DNA of 48,310 nt, from assembly GCA_014379205.1 (NCBI GenBank), contig JACMME010000112.1, positions 1 through 48,310 on the forward strand, written 5' to 3'. Each line of letters starts with the position of its first letter. Within the stretch, counting starts at the first letter, position 1. The translations under genes and the position numbers were made by a program. Shown here piece after piece: positions 8,788 through 17,841 of this stretch. A model generated the notes under the pieces. It saw nothing but the letters and a program-made list of their open reading frames with translations, was not told the DNA's origin and did not search any database. The stretch is from Gemmatimonadaceae bacterium (lineage in GTDB: Bacteria; Gemmatimonadota; Gemmatimonadetes; Gemmatimonadales; Gemmatimonadaceae).

Positions 8788-9149
8788 CAGTATCTCCGTT
8801 GATTGGGTTCGGCGAGATGTTGCGGATTTGTGGGGAGTTGCACAAGTACGCTGGTGAGTCGTGCAATCTGCGGCAGATAGTACTTCCAAACGTGGCAGCG
8901 GTGAGACGTCGCCAGCGCAATGGCGGAAGTGGGGGATAGGATGGGGAGTAGCAACGGGAATACCAAATCCTATGCGTCGTCCTGGTCAGACGGCAGCGCC
9001 GACTCCGCAACCATTGCTCCCCACTTCTTCCCGGTAATACCACCCCTGCACATACCACTTTGTAACCCCTGTGCGTAACGAAGGACGCAGGCGAGCCTCA
9101 ATTCGCGGAGGTGCGACAAATTCCTCACATTTCCCGCATGTTCCAGATA
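8788..9149. other. Divergent intergenic region
   Basis: This stretch of about 360 bp separates the Yip1-type gene (-) from the first DUF5916 gene (+), so it must hold both promoters. A 6-bp dyad TTGCAC/GTGCAA with a long spacer is visible near 8840-8867. GGAGG at 9107-9111 overlaps a possible GTG start at 9111. No convincing -35/-10 pair or RNA gene was recognised. Confidence 0.4.
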
Positions 9150-11462
9150 ATGAACATTCCGAAATTCCTTCGAGTCTGGCTGCCTCTAACGCTGCTGTGC
9201 TCGGCTTTTTTTCGCGCATTGCTTCCCGCTCAGTTGCCGAGCCTGCCCTCGCGGGACTCTGCCCATACAACTTCGCAGAGCGGCCTCGCGTGCGCCCGGA
9301 CTGCGTCGTGCGCCCAAGCGCAGCCACGCCGCTCCCTTGATGGCCGAATGGAGATCGTCGCCACCCCCACGTCCGGCGAAATCCGAATCGACGGCGCTCT
9401 CGACGAAGACGTATGGCGCACCGGTGAGCCTGTCAGCGCGTTCGTCCAGGCCGAGCCGCGAGAGGGTGAGCCAGCCACCGAGGCGACGGAGGTTCGAGTC
9501 GCCTACGATGCCCAAAATCTCTACATCGGCGCGTATCTGAGAGAGAGCGAACCCGACCGGCTTGTCGTATCGGAGATTCGCAAGGACTACAAGGAGGAAA
9601 CGCAGGACGGCTTCGAAGTTATCCTGGATACCTTTGGCGACAGGCGGAATGGCTACGTCTTCGCGACCAACCCCGAGGGCGCGCGATCAGACCGGCAGGT
9701 CGCAAACGAAGGGCGTGAGATCAACGTCAGCTGGGACGCTGTCTGGTCTGTGCGCACTCGCCGCGTCGCCGATGGCTGGACTGTGGAAATGTCCATTCCC
9801 TTTCGCGCTCTCCGATTCAACGAGAATGGAGCTCGCGCGTGGGGTATCAACTTCAGCCGGCGCATCCGGCGCAAAAACGAGATTGATTTCTGGTCGCCCG
9901 TGCCTCGCGCGTACAACCTCTCCCGTGTGTCGCTGGCGGGGAATCTGGTCGGCTTGCCGGGCAACAGCTCGGGGCGAGACCTCCGCGTCAAACCTTTCGT
10001 CGCGGGGCGCACCGTGCGCGAGACAGGCGCACTGGACTTCGAGGCCCGCGGCGATGTGGGGGCCGACGTCAAGTACGGCGTAACACGTGGGCTCACGCTC
10101 GATCTAACCATCAACCCCGATTTTGCACAGGCCGAAGCCGACGAACAGCAGGTCAATCTCACGCAGTTCAGCCAGTTCTTTCCCGAGAAGCGCGAGTTCT
10201 TTCTCGAGAACTCAGGCATCTTTTACGTGGGAGATGCAGCACGCAACAATCGCGTTGTGCTCACGCCGACGCCTGACGAAGATTTGCTGCTCTTCTTCAG
10301 CCGCCGCATCGGCTTGGCGGATGACGGCCGGGAAATTCCGATCATCGGCGGCGCGCGGCTCACGGGGAACGCGGCTGGCGTCGGAATTGGCGCCCTCACG
10401 ATGCAAACAAAACGTCACGACGGTTCGCCCTCCAACAACTACAGCGTAATACGCGCACGAAGAAATCTGTTCAGTGGGTCGGATGCCGGCGCCATCTTCA
10501 TGATGCGTCAGTCTACAGATAGCGCCGGAGACTACAACCGCGTCTATGGCGCGGACGCGAATATCCGGTTCTTTCGCCGGCTTGACTGGAACTCATACGC
10601 AATAGGTACGGCAACGCCGGGCCTTTCAGGCGGGCAATACGCCGCACGCACCTCGCTCAACTACGAAGGCAACTTCTTTCATGGCAAAGGCGGGGTTTTG
10701 CAGATAGGGGAGAACTTCAACGACGAGCTTGGTTACTACCGGCGAACCAACGTCCGAAAATGGTTTACCGACATCGGCTTTCGGCCTCGCCCGGCCAGTC
10801 TTGCAGCGATCGGTATTCGTGAGATGCATCCGCACATAGTCTGGGACTATTACGAGAATCTCGACAGAGAAATGGTTGGGAAGCGACTGCATACCGGATA
10901 CACGTTCTTCCTGAACAACGGCGGCTTTGCCGAACTGTCGTACAACCCGCAGTTCCAGCGCATCGCCGCGCCATTTGAAATACACGATGGCACGCCCCCT
11001 ATTCCAGCGGGCTCCTGGGGTTGGAACGAGTATCAAGTCTACGGCTCCACCGACCCCAGCCGCATGCTCTCACTTTCCTTGCGCGCGATTGCGGGCGGGC
11101 TATGGAGCGGTACACAACGCACCGTGAACGGTAGCGTCACGGTTCGGCCGTCATACCGCTTTTATTTGACCGGGGGCCTTCAGCGGACAGCGGCAAAGCT
11201 CGACAATCCGAACGCCGACTTTGTGGCCAGCCTCGTGACATTGCGCACGAATTACTCATTCACCACAAACATGTTCGTGGACGCGCTGTCTCAGTACGAT
11301 CCGGAACGCAAGCAGTTCAATGCGAATGTCCGCTTCAATATCATTCACCACCCGCTCAGCGACCTTTTCGTCGTACTCAACGAGCAACGCTTCCTCACTG
11401 ACGAGGGGACGACGCCAGGACGCAGCGTCATTGTAAAGTTTACGCAGATGATGGCGTTCTAA
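9150..11462 (+). CDS. DUF5916 outer-membrane barrel with CBM9-like domain (paralog 1)
   Basis: The start at ATG 9150 gives a clean signal peptide (MNIPKFLRVWLPLTLLCSAFF); 9111 (GTG) and 9138 (ATG) are alternatives in frame. After a low-complexity linker, a CBM9-like domain follows (IRIDGALDEDVWR, then ATEVRVAYDAQNLYIGAYL), then the DUF5916 region with many alternating beta strands (SQFFPEKREFFLENSGIFYVG). It ends with F, as many BAM-inserted barrels do (FTQMMAF). Predicted outer-membrane protein; substrate unknown, with carbohydrate or metallopeptide roles only suggested for the family. A paralog follows in tandem. Confidence 0.85.
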   Translation: MNIPKFLRVWLPLTLLCSAFFRALLPAQLPSLPSRDSAHTTSQSGLACARTASCAQAQPRRSLDGRMEIVATPTSGEIRIDGALDEDVWRTGEPVSAFVQAEPREGEPATEATEVRVAYDAQNLYIGAYLRESEPDRLVVSEIRKDYKEETQDGFEVILDTFGDRRNGYVFATNPEGARSDRQVANEGREINVSWDAVWSVRTRRVADGWTVEMSIPFRALRFNENGARAWGINFSRRIRRKNEIDFWSPVPRAYNLSRVSLAGNLVGLPGNSSGRDLRVKPFVAGRTVRETGALDFEARGDVGADVKYGVTRGLTLDLTINPDFAQAEADEQQVNLTQFSQFFPEKREFFLENSGIFYVGDAARNNRVVLTPTPDEDLLLFFSRRIGLADDGREIPIIGGARLTGNAAGVGIGALTMQTKRHDGSPSNNYSVIRARRNLFSGSDAGAIFMMRQSTDSAGDYNRVYGADANIRFFRRLDWNSYAIGTATPGLSGGQYAARTSLNYEGNFFHGKGGVLQIGENFNDELGYYRRTNVRKWFTDIGFRPRPASLAAIGIREMHPHIVWDYYENLDREMVGKRLHTGYTFFLNNGGFAELSYNPQFQRIAAPFEIHDGTPPIPAGSWGWNEYQVYGSTDPSRMLSLSLRAIAGGLWSGTQRTVNGSVTVRPSYRFYLTGGLQRTAAKLDNPNADFVASLVTLRTNYSFTTNMFVDALSQYDPERKQFNANVRFNIIHHPLSDLFVVLNEQRFLTDEGTTPGRSVIVKFTQMMAF

Positions 11463-11616
11463 TACCTGGGGGGCATGCTTGGGCAGGATTTAACCCTCGC
11501 TTGCCAGCGCGCGGATTCGCTTCAGGCGGAATCCATAGCGTGTATCGCGGCGTACGATGTGCGCGTCGAGACGACCCACCGCACATCCCGGCTCTCAATC
11601 CGACTACTTCTGCATC

Positions 11617-14283
11617 ATGCGTTCTGCCGCTCTGAGCTTTTTTCTGTTTCTTCTGCCTGTCTCGCTGGACGCACAGTCGCCAACACCGGTGTCTTCCACC
11701 ACCGACCATGCCGCGATGCCATCCATTACGGCCGCACGGCGCGCCGGTGACGTCAAAATCGACGGCCGCCTGGACGAGAGCGCCTGGAACGCGGCGACGC
11801 CCGCGGTGAACTTTACGCAGAGAGATCCCCTGGAAGGACAACCGGTTTCGGAACGAACCGAAGTCCGGGTATTGGTCGACGACGCCGCGATCTACATCGC
11901 CGCCCGGATGCACGAAAGCGATCCAAGCCGAATAATCTCCACCCTCGCTCGGCGAGACGAATCAGTTGAAGGAGACATATTCGAGGTCAATCTCGACAGT
12001 TATCATGATCACCTGAGCGCATTCGTCTTTCGGATTACACCCGCCGGCGCGATCCGCGACGCGACCATGAGTGCGGATGGCGATCAGGACAATTCCTGGG
12101 ACGCTGTGTTTCAATCAGGCGCAGCCATCGACGCGCTGGGGTGGACCGCCGAGCTCCGAATCCCGCTTACGCAGTTGCGCTACAACGTGCGGGGTGACTC
12201 GGTCTGGGGGGTGCAATTCACTCGCTACATCGCGCGCAAACAGGAGAATGCTTCCTTTGCCTTCACTCCCAAGAATCAGGAATCTGGTGTGCACCGGTTT
12301 GGGCATCTTCTTGGGCTGGGCAGAGTTCCGCAGGTAACACGGTTTGAGCTGATGCCCTACGTTCGGACGCGATCCGAGAATCTGATCGTGGCGAGCAATA
12401 ATCCGTTCCGCGACAGCCACGAATGGGATGCATCCGGTGGACTCGACCTTAAGTACGGACTGACGAGCGACTTTACTTTAAACGCGACGTTCAACCCGGA
12501 TTTCGGGCAGGTCGAGCTGGATCCAGCGGTGGTAAACCTCACTCCTTTCGAGATACTTTTTTCTGAACGCCGGCCGTTCTTCGTCGAGGGAAGAGAAATT
12601 TTCCGTTTCGGGCAGACGCGCTCGAACAACAACTCCAACCGTCCGGAGATATTCAATACCCGGCGCATAGGACGACCGCCACAGCGCGCTCTGCGCTCCG
12701 ACGTCTTCGGCTTCGCTGATTCGCCGGAAGAGTCAACCATTGCCGGCGCGTTCAAGCTGACTGGTAGAACCGCGGGAGGCTGGTCGGCCGGCGTATTGAA
12801 CGCTGTTACGATGGAGGAGACGGCGCGGTACATCGACACACTGGGACAGCCGCGTAAGACTCCTGTCGAGCCGCTCACGAACTATTTCGTTGGGCGCCTG
12901 CGCCGTGATCTGCGACAGGGCAACACCATTCTTGGCAGCATCCTTACCGCCACGCACCGAAAGCTGGATGATCCCGAGCTGGCAAACCGGCTTCGTTCAT
13001 CCGCCTACGTTGCAGGTCTCGACTTCAATCATGCGTGGGGGAACCGCGAATGGGCTGTAGACGGCTGGTTCGCCGCCAGTCATCTCCGCGGTAATGAAGC
13101 TGCAATAGCAGCCGCCCAACTGTCACCAACGCGCTATTTTCAGCGGCCCGACGCGGCGCACCTGAACTTCGACCCAACCCGCGCTCGACTCAACGGACAC
13201 GCGCTTGAGCTTACGATAAACAGGATTTCCGGTGCTCACTGGCGAGGCGGAATCACTTATCAGGAAGCCAGTCCCGGATTCGAGAGCAATGACGTCGGCT
13301 TCCAGACTCGAGCCGACCAGCGAACCATAGCGCCAATTGTATTTTACGAGGAGAGCCGTCCTGGAAAGGTCTTCCGCGACTATACCATCGCGCCTTTCTG
13401 CACCCACAATTTCAACTTCAGCGGTGATAACACGTTTTCGGGGTGCGGACTATATCTGGAAGGCCGTTTTCTCAACTTCTGGTCCGCTACCCTGCGTGGC
13501 GATTACTTCGCAAGGTCTACCAGCGATCGCCTGACGCGTGGAGGTCCGCTCGCCCGAAATCCCGAGGGGGGCGGCTTCCGAATAGAGGTGGAGTCGGACC
13601 GACGCGGTGCCTACATCTTTGAAGCGGGATATGGATATTCCTGGAATGTTTACGGAGGCTGGGGCAGCGACCTCAATGCGCACATCCAGATTCAGCCTTC
13701 CCCCGCTTTTCGCCTGTCGCTGTCACCCGGTGTGTCGATATCGAAGGCACTGGCTCAGTATGTCGCGGCATTCGATGATCCAGGCGCTGAAGCAACCTTC
13801 GGAAGACGTTACGTCTTTTCGACATTGCGGCAGACAGAGCCTTCCATGGCCGTGCGCCTGGACTGGACATTTACTCCCAGGCTTTCATTCCAGTTCTTCG
13901 CGCAGCCGCTGACATCGGCGACCGACTTTCGTCAATTCCGGGAGTTCGGTACGCCGGGCAGCTTCAATTTCGCACCCTTCGATCCCACCGGACAGATCAG
14001 CCGGAGTGACGAGGGTATGTACACCATTGACTTCGATCGCGACCCTGCGACGCGGAATCTCACGTTTGGAGACCCTGATTTCAATTTCCGCTCGCTCCGT
14101 GCAAATGCGGTAGTACGGTGGGAGTACCGCCCCGGGTCCACGCTCTTTTTCGTCTGGCAACAGAGCCGCGAAGGGGAAGTGGCTTTTGGCGATTTCAATC
14201 TCACCAGAGACGCCGGCTCACTCTTCAGAGCGACGCCGGAGAACATCTTTATCGTAAAGGCGAGTTACTGGATCTCGAAGTAG
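11617..14283 (+). CDS. DUF5916 outer-membrane barrel with CBM9-like domain (paralog 2)
   Basis: ATG 11617 is chosen since it begins a clear signal peptide (MRSAALSFFLFLLPVSLDAQ); the frame extends 20 codons further up without one. The mature N-terminus has the CBM9-like block VKIDGRLDESAWNAA and TEVRVLVDDAAIYIAARM. The DUF5916 signature follows (NLTPFEILFSERRPFFVEGREIF), then a long beta-rich barrel region with FNPDFGQVELD, equivalent to INPDFAQAEAD in paralog 1. At about 888 residues it is longer than its neighbour and lacks a terminal aromatic residue (ends YWISK). Role in outer-membrane uptake or binding is inferred. Confidence 0.85.
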   Translation: MRSAALSFFLFLLPVSLDAQSPTPVSSTTDHAAMPSITAARRAGDVKIDGRLDESAWNAATPAVNFTQRDPLEGQPVSERTEVRVLVDDAAIYIAARMHESDPSRIISTLARRDESVEGDIFEVNLDSYHDHLSAFVFRITPAGAIRDATMSADGDQDNSWDAVFQSGAAIDALGWTAELRIPLTQLRYNVRGDSVWGVQFTRYIARKQENASFAFTPKNQESGVHRFGHLLGLGRVPQVTRFELMPYVRTRSENLIVASNNPFRDSHEWDASGGLDLKYGLTSDFTLNATFNPDFGQVELDPAVVNLTPFEILFSERRPFFVEGREIFRFGQTRSNNNSNRPEIFNTRRIGRPPQRALRSDVFGFADSPEESTIAGAFKLTGRTAGGWSAGVLNAVTMEETARYIDTLGQPRKTPVEPLTNYFVGRLRRDLRQGNTILGSILTATHRKLDDPELANRLRSSAYVAGLDFNHAWGNREWAVDGWFAASHLRGNEAAIAAAQLSPTRYFQRPDAAHLNFDPTRARLNGHALELTINRISGAHWRGGITYQEASPGFESNDVGFQTRADQRTIAPIVFYEESRPGKVFRDYTIAPFCTHNFNFSGDNTFSGCGLYLEGRFLNFWSATLRGDYFARSTSDRLTRGGPLARNPEGGGFRIEVESDRRGAYIFEAGYGYSWNVYGGWGSDLNAHIQIQPSPAFRLSLSPGVSISKALAQYVAAFDDPGAEATFGRRYVFSTLRQTEPSMAVRLDWTFTPRLSFQFFAQPLTSATDFRQFREFGTPGSFNFAPFDPTGQISRSDEGMYTIDFDRDPATRNLTFGDPDFNFRSLRANAVVRWEYRPGSTLFFVWQQSREGEVAFGDFNLTRDAGSLFRATPENIFIVKASYWISK

Positions 14284-14303
14284 AGATCGGAGGGAGGGAG
14301 AGG

Positions 14304-14440
14304 CGATTGCGGATTGTGGAAAGCGGATTGCGGATTGCGGATTGCGGACAAAAGCAGGCCTGCATGCCAAAGAGCTCGGCCCGCCCGGCAGTTCAATCCG
14401 CTCTCTATTCGCAATCCGCTCTCTATTCGCAATCCGCTCC
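14304..14440. repeat. Heptamer repeat locus A (GGATTGC) with inverted counterpart
   Basis: Six 7-bp units (CGATTGC, GGATTGT, GGAAAGC, then three GGATTGC) occupy 14304-14345. In opposite sense, 14395-14440 holds two 18-bp units (AATCCGCTCTCTATTCGC) followed by AATCCGCTCC. The two halves can pair into a long imperfect hairpin between the convergent DUF5916 gene (+) and amidohydrolase gene (-). A terminator or REP-like role is inferred. Confidence 0.8.
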
Positions 14441-14466
14441 TATCCGCAGTCGTCTCTCCGTCGCCC

Positions 14467-15816
14467 CTACTTCCGGTAGCCCTCCGCGATCTTGTCAAGT
14501 CTCTTCCGGATGTCTGCCTCCGGAAGCCACCGCCCCGCCACCATCACCCCCGAGCGACGCTCCAGATTCGCGATATTCTCGAGCGGGTTTGCGTCTACGA
14601 GAATCAAGTCAGCCCGCTTCCCCTGGGCCACCGTTCCGAAATCATCTTTGGCGCTGAAATATGTTCCGACATTGCGAGTGCCTGACTCCAGAATCTCGTA
14701 CGGTGTGAGACCAGCCTCACGCATGGCGACCAGCTCGCGCTGAAGCGAGAAGCCGGGCACGCTGAACTGCTGCGGTGCGTCGGTTCCCATCAGGACGCGA
14801 ACCCCGCCGTCGCGAAGCGCCTTGAGAATGCGCATTCTGTTGGCGGCAACTCGCCGGCCTGTCGTCACGTCGACTTCCGGATTCTTCAACCGGTTTTCAT
14901 GCGCTTCCACCCATCCCTTCACCATGTTTGGCGGCATGTACTTGAGTTCCGGATAGCGTTTGAGCGCTTCGACCGTGGGTATGCCCATGAGTGTCTCCCA
15001 CAGCGCCATGGTCGGCACTACCCAGGTGTTGGCTTCGCGGGAGCGCCGTACTGCTTCTGTAAGACGCGAGGAATCCAGTGGGCCCTTATCTCCATCGAGA
15101 TATTCCACGTAACCATCAAGGTGGTCGATCGTTTCCTGGCCGCTCTCCAAAGCGTGCGCCAGACCGACCTCCGCCGGAACGTGTCCTCCAAAACGGATGC
15201 CCACCTGTTTTGCCGTGCGTGCCATGGCGTCGTACTCATCGCGCGTGAGCCCCGGATGCACCTTGAGAAGATCCCATCCCTGCGCCTTTTGCTCTCGCAC
15301 CATACGCTCGGCGTCCGCAGGCGAGTTGACAGAATTACCGTTGAAACTTGGTCCGGCGAGGTAAAGCGTTGGAGAAACTATCGCTCCGCTTTTTGCCTTC
15401 TCTCTCAGCTCCAGCTGATTCGGTGCCCCCAACATTCCTCGCACCGTGGTGATGCCGTTCGCGACATATAGAAAGAGAACGTTCTCGATAAATGCGGCGG
15501 GCGCGTTAGGCGGAGGAATGTGACCGTGCATCTCAGCCAGACCCGGCAGCAGATATTTACCGCGAGCTTCCACGCGCGCCGCGCCGGAGGGAATGCGAAT
15601 CGTCGCCGCTGGGCCGATCTCTGCGATCCGCCCGTCTCGAACGATGACGGTCTGATTTTCGATGACTCGCTCCCGATCCATGGGAATGACGTTCGCGCCT
15701 ACGAAGGCGATGGCGTTACCGCGAGCGCTTTCCTGGGCGAAAAGTGGTACGCCGGACGAAAAGAACGTGAGAAGGCCAATTGCTCCGAAGCGCGCGAAGC
15801 GACTCATTCGACTCAT
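14467..15816 (-). CDS. Secreted amidohydrolase (imidazolonepropionase/prolidase-like)
   Basis: The protein is 449 residues long. A signal peptide (LLTFFSSGVPLFAQE) indicates export. The amidohydrolase composite fold is seen as the small beta domain GANVIPMDRERVIENQTV and IVRDGRIAEIGPAATI, then the metal site LLPGLAEMHGHI (HxH), later histidines in FGGHVPAEVG and ETIDHLDGY, and the catalytic Asp in VLMGTDAPQQF. The closing strand is GKRADLILVDANPLENI. The family hydrolyses amide or peptide bonds such as Xaa-Pro dipeptides or cyclic ureas; the substrate here is unknown. Start could be either Met (15816 or 15807). Confidence 0.88.
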   Translation of the reverse strand: MSRMSRFARFGAIGLLTFFSSGVPLFAQESARGNAIAFVGANVIPMDRERVIENQTVIVRDGRIAEIGPAATIRIPSGAARVEARGKYLLPGLAEMHGHIPPPNAPAAFIENVLFLYVANGITTVRGMLGAPNQLELREKAKSGAIVSPTLYLAGPSFNGNSVNSPADAERMVREQKAQGWDLLKVHPGLTRDEYDAMARTAKQVGIRFGGHVPAEVGLAHALESGQETIDHLDGYVEYLDGDKGPLDSSRLTEAVRRSREANTWVVPTMALWETLMGIPTVEALKRYPELKYMPPNMVKGWVEAHENRLKNPEVDVTTGRRVAANRMRILKALRDGGVRVLMGTDAPQQFSVPGFSLQRELVAMREAGLTPYEILESGTRNVGTYFSAKDDFGTVAQGKRADLILVDANPLENIANLERRSGVMVAGRWLPEADIRKRLDKIAEGYRK

Positions 15817-16084
15817 TGATGGTTAGTCCAGAAAAGGGTTGGTAGCTGCCGGCATCTGTGTCTTGACTGTCTTCAGTCTTGTTGCGGGATCCGCTTCTCG
15901 CAAGGCTTTCCGCGAGCTGGCGGGCTTGCCGGATTCTGTTGATACTTTGGGCGGGCGCAATGAGCCGGAGTGCAAGGGATGTTTCGAAATTCCTGTGTGG
16001 AGCGGCAATTCAGGCTCAAGGGAGTTGCTGATCGCGAAACTCCTACCCAGTCCTAACGTAGGTATTTGTAACCGGAGGTGTTAC

Positions 16085-16360
16085 ATGATCGTCGAACTGC
16101 TGGGTCTGGCCGCCACCGTTGCGGCTGCGGGAATTGGGTATTTTCAGTCGCGCCGCTTCGTACGGGGCCGGCTTCGGTTTGTGGACGCGGCACAGGCACC
16201 AGTCGCGCCATGGGTCTCTGGAGTGGCAGCGTCAGCCGTGGCACTGCCTGTCGTGGCGATGCTCCCAGTTGTGGGACTTGGAACAGCGCTCATCTTTGGC
16301 GCCAGTGTGGGCATCGGCGTTGCACAGGGCAAGCGTGACGTCAGGCGATTGAACGCCTAG
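16085..16360 (+). CDS. Small two-helix membrane protein
   Basis: ATG 16085 is preceded by GGAGG with 6-nt spacing, which decides the start over the longer open frame from 15839. The 91-residue product has an N-terminal hydrophobic helix (IVELLGLAATVAAAGIGYF), a basic linker (QSRRFVRGRLRF), a second hydrophobic region of about 45 residues and a basic tail (GKRDVRRLNA). No family is recognised. It lies alone upstream of an inverted repeat. Confidence 0.65.
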   Translation: MIVELLGLAATVAAAGIGYFQSRRFVRGRLRFVDAAQAPVAPWVSGVAASAVALPVVAMLPVVGLGTALIFGASVGIGVAQGKRDVRRLNA

Positions 16361-16387
16361 TCAGGGTTGCACATCGATACAGTGGAC

Positions 16388-16429
16388 TACACGCTTCCGG
16401 GATGGGAAACACAGTGCCAGAAGCGTGTA
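16388..16429. repeat. 10-bp perfect inverted repeat
   Basis: TACACGCTTC (16388-16397) and GAAGCGTGTA (16420-16429) are exact reverse complements with a 22-nt spacer. The element lies just after the small membrane protein gene and 38 bp before the TolB-like gene. It could be a terminator for the former or an operator for the latter; there is no U-tract. Confidence 0.55.
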
Positions 16430-16466
16430 TGAAGCTGTATCCTTTCTCCGACCATCGTCTTACTTC

Positions 16467-17171
16467 ATGAAATTTGTCTCCGCCGTGCATTCGACTACTG
16501 TACTGGGTTTCGCAGCTTTGCTCATGCTTCTTGCGCCCCCAGCCATGTCGCAGGACGCTCCACTTGCGCATGAGCCACCTGTCGCGGACCCCCATCGTGT
16601 CGCTACACAAACGCTCGTAGCTGCATCGTTCCCGCGGGAAGAAGCCGTCGTTTCCCCCGATGGACAGTGGATCGCGTTCACCCAGAATGCCCCTATCGAC
16701 GGTGGCATCATGGATCCCTTGCGTAATGCGCCGGGGGGACGAGGCATCTTTGTCGTCTCGATAACCGGTGGTGATCCACGCCTGGTGACATCGTTCACAA
16801 CAGCCCTCACCGACCTCGCGTGGTCACCAGATGGAAGCAAGCTTGCATTCCTGGCCCGCCCTCGCGAAGCCACCATCGTGCGGTTGTATCTGGTGGACGT
16901 AGCAGGCGGAGTGCCCAGCAGCGTCCTGGGCGATTCCCAGTACGAGCCGAGGAGCTATGTCTGGCTGGCCGACGGAGATATTTTCATGACGGCGACAGCG
17001 GGGAAACGCACGGCGCTGTACGTGGTTTCGCCAAAAACTCTGGTTATCCAGGAAGTTGATGGTCGCTCGCGCCCTGCCGGAATGAGTTCCGCCTTGCCGA
17101 GAGGGGCGGGGACGCGGTTGGTCGATTTTGCCGCAAGCCTGGCGCAGCGAGACGTACCTCCAGCGCGGTAA
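16467..17171 (+). CDS. Secreted TolB/WD40-like propeller fragment
   Basis: Start at ATG 16467 (MKFVSAVHS) gives a signal peptide ending near PAMSQDA. The mature part shows TolB/PD40-type blades: EEAVVSPDGQWIAFTQN and DLAWSPDGSKLAFLAR, then RLYLVDVAGG. Only about three blades fit into 234 residues, whereas TolB-like or dipeptidyl-peptidase propellers have six or seven. The protein is therefore either a truncated relative or a small partial propeller. No hydrolase domain follows; the next 290 bp hold no recognisable coding remnant. Confidence 0.65.
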   Translation: MKFVSAVHSTTVLGFAALLMLLAPPAMSQDAPLAHEPPVADPHRVATQTLVAASFPREEAVVSPDGQWIAFTQNAPIDGGIMDPLRNAPGGRGIFVVSITGGDPRLVTSFTTALTDLAWSPDGSKLAFLARPREATIVRLYLVDVAGGVPSSVLGDSQYEPRSYVWLADGDIFMTATAGKRTALYVVSPKTLVIQEVDGRSRPAGMSSALPRGAGTRLVDFAASLAQRDVPPAR

Positions 17172-17461
17172 GGCGGACTGGTAGCCAACGCACGAAAACG
17201 GCTACCTTCTGACGGCGGAGCGGCCGCCCGTCCTTGTTGATCCAGGTGCGTCTCGCCTTCCGTGCATTTGCCGTTTCAGACATAGACCAGCAATTCGCCA
17301 TGCTTGCCCACTGACCGCCGCCGTTCGTCTGTGTGATCGATGCTGGCGTCTCCGCTCTAGCACGTGTCACGAAAGTCTTGCCGATGAATCGTGGACGGCG
17401 GATCTGCGGAGCAGGCCCATCCCAGCCAACCGGCTGACCGTGGCACCATCATAAACGAACC

Positions 17462-17812
17462 ATGGAAGTCCAGATCTTTGGCGTCAAAAAGGACGTCAAT
17501 ACTCGTAAAGCGCAGCGATTCTTCGCCGAACGCCGCATAAAGATCCATTTCGTGGACCTCGACCAACGGGCGGCATCGTTAGGAGAAATCAAGCGGTTCG
17601 CCCAGAAATTCGGCGTTGGTGCTATCATAGACCAGAATTCCCGCCGGTACCAGGAGCTTGGCCTGAGCAACGCGCGAATGTCGGACGACAGCTGGATCGG
17701 GAAGCTCGCGGACGAGCCCGAGTTGCTCAGAATACCCCTTGTGCGCAACGGCAAATTACTAACGATCGGGCTGGCTGAAGAGGAGTGGAAGCAGTGGACT
17801 GCGGCGAAGTGA
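17462..17812 (+). CDS. ArsC/Spx-family protein without the catalytic cysteine
   Basis: The 116-residue protein has the ArsC/YffB thioredoxin-like layout: an N-terminal strand and loop (MEVQIFGVKKDVNTRKAQRFF), the FVDL strand near residue 30, and the conserved IPLVRNGKLLTIG segment near residue 95. Where YffB and ArsC have Cys in the GxKxC loop, this protein has Asp11, so thiol chemistry at that site is impossible. The gene is 29 bp upstream of the CHASE histidine kinase and co-directional. A non-catalytic, perhaps regulatory role is inferred. Confidence 0.8.
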   Translation: MEVQIFGVKKDVNTRKAQRFFAERRIKIHFVDLDQRAASLGEIKRFAQKFGVGAIIDQNSRRYQELGLSNARMSDDSWIGKLADEPELLRIPLVRNGKLLTIGLAEEEWKQWTAAK

Positions 17813-17841
17813 CGGCACGAACCGTGTAGAGAGGGGGAGCG

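Noticed and set aside
8838-8868. TTGCAC/GTGCAA dyad in the divergent region
   Set aside because: Arms of only 6 bp with a long spacer are expected by chance.
17172-17461. Possible gene remnant between the TolB-like and ArsC-like genes
   Set aside because: Six-frame reading gave no recognisable protein; treated as non-coding.
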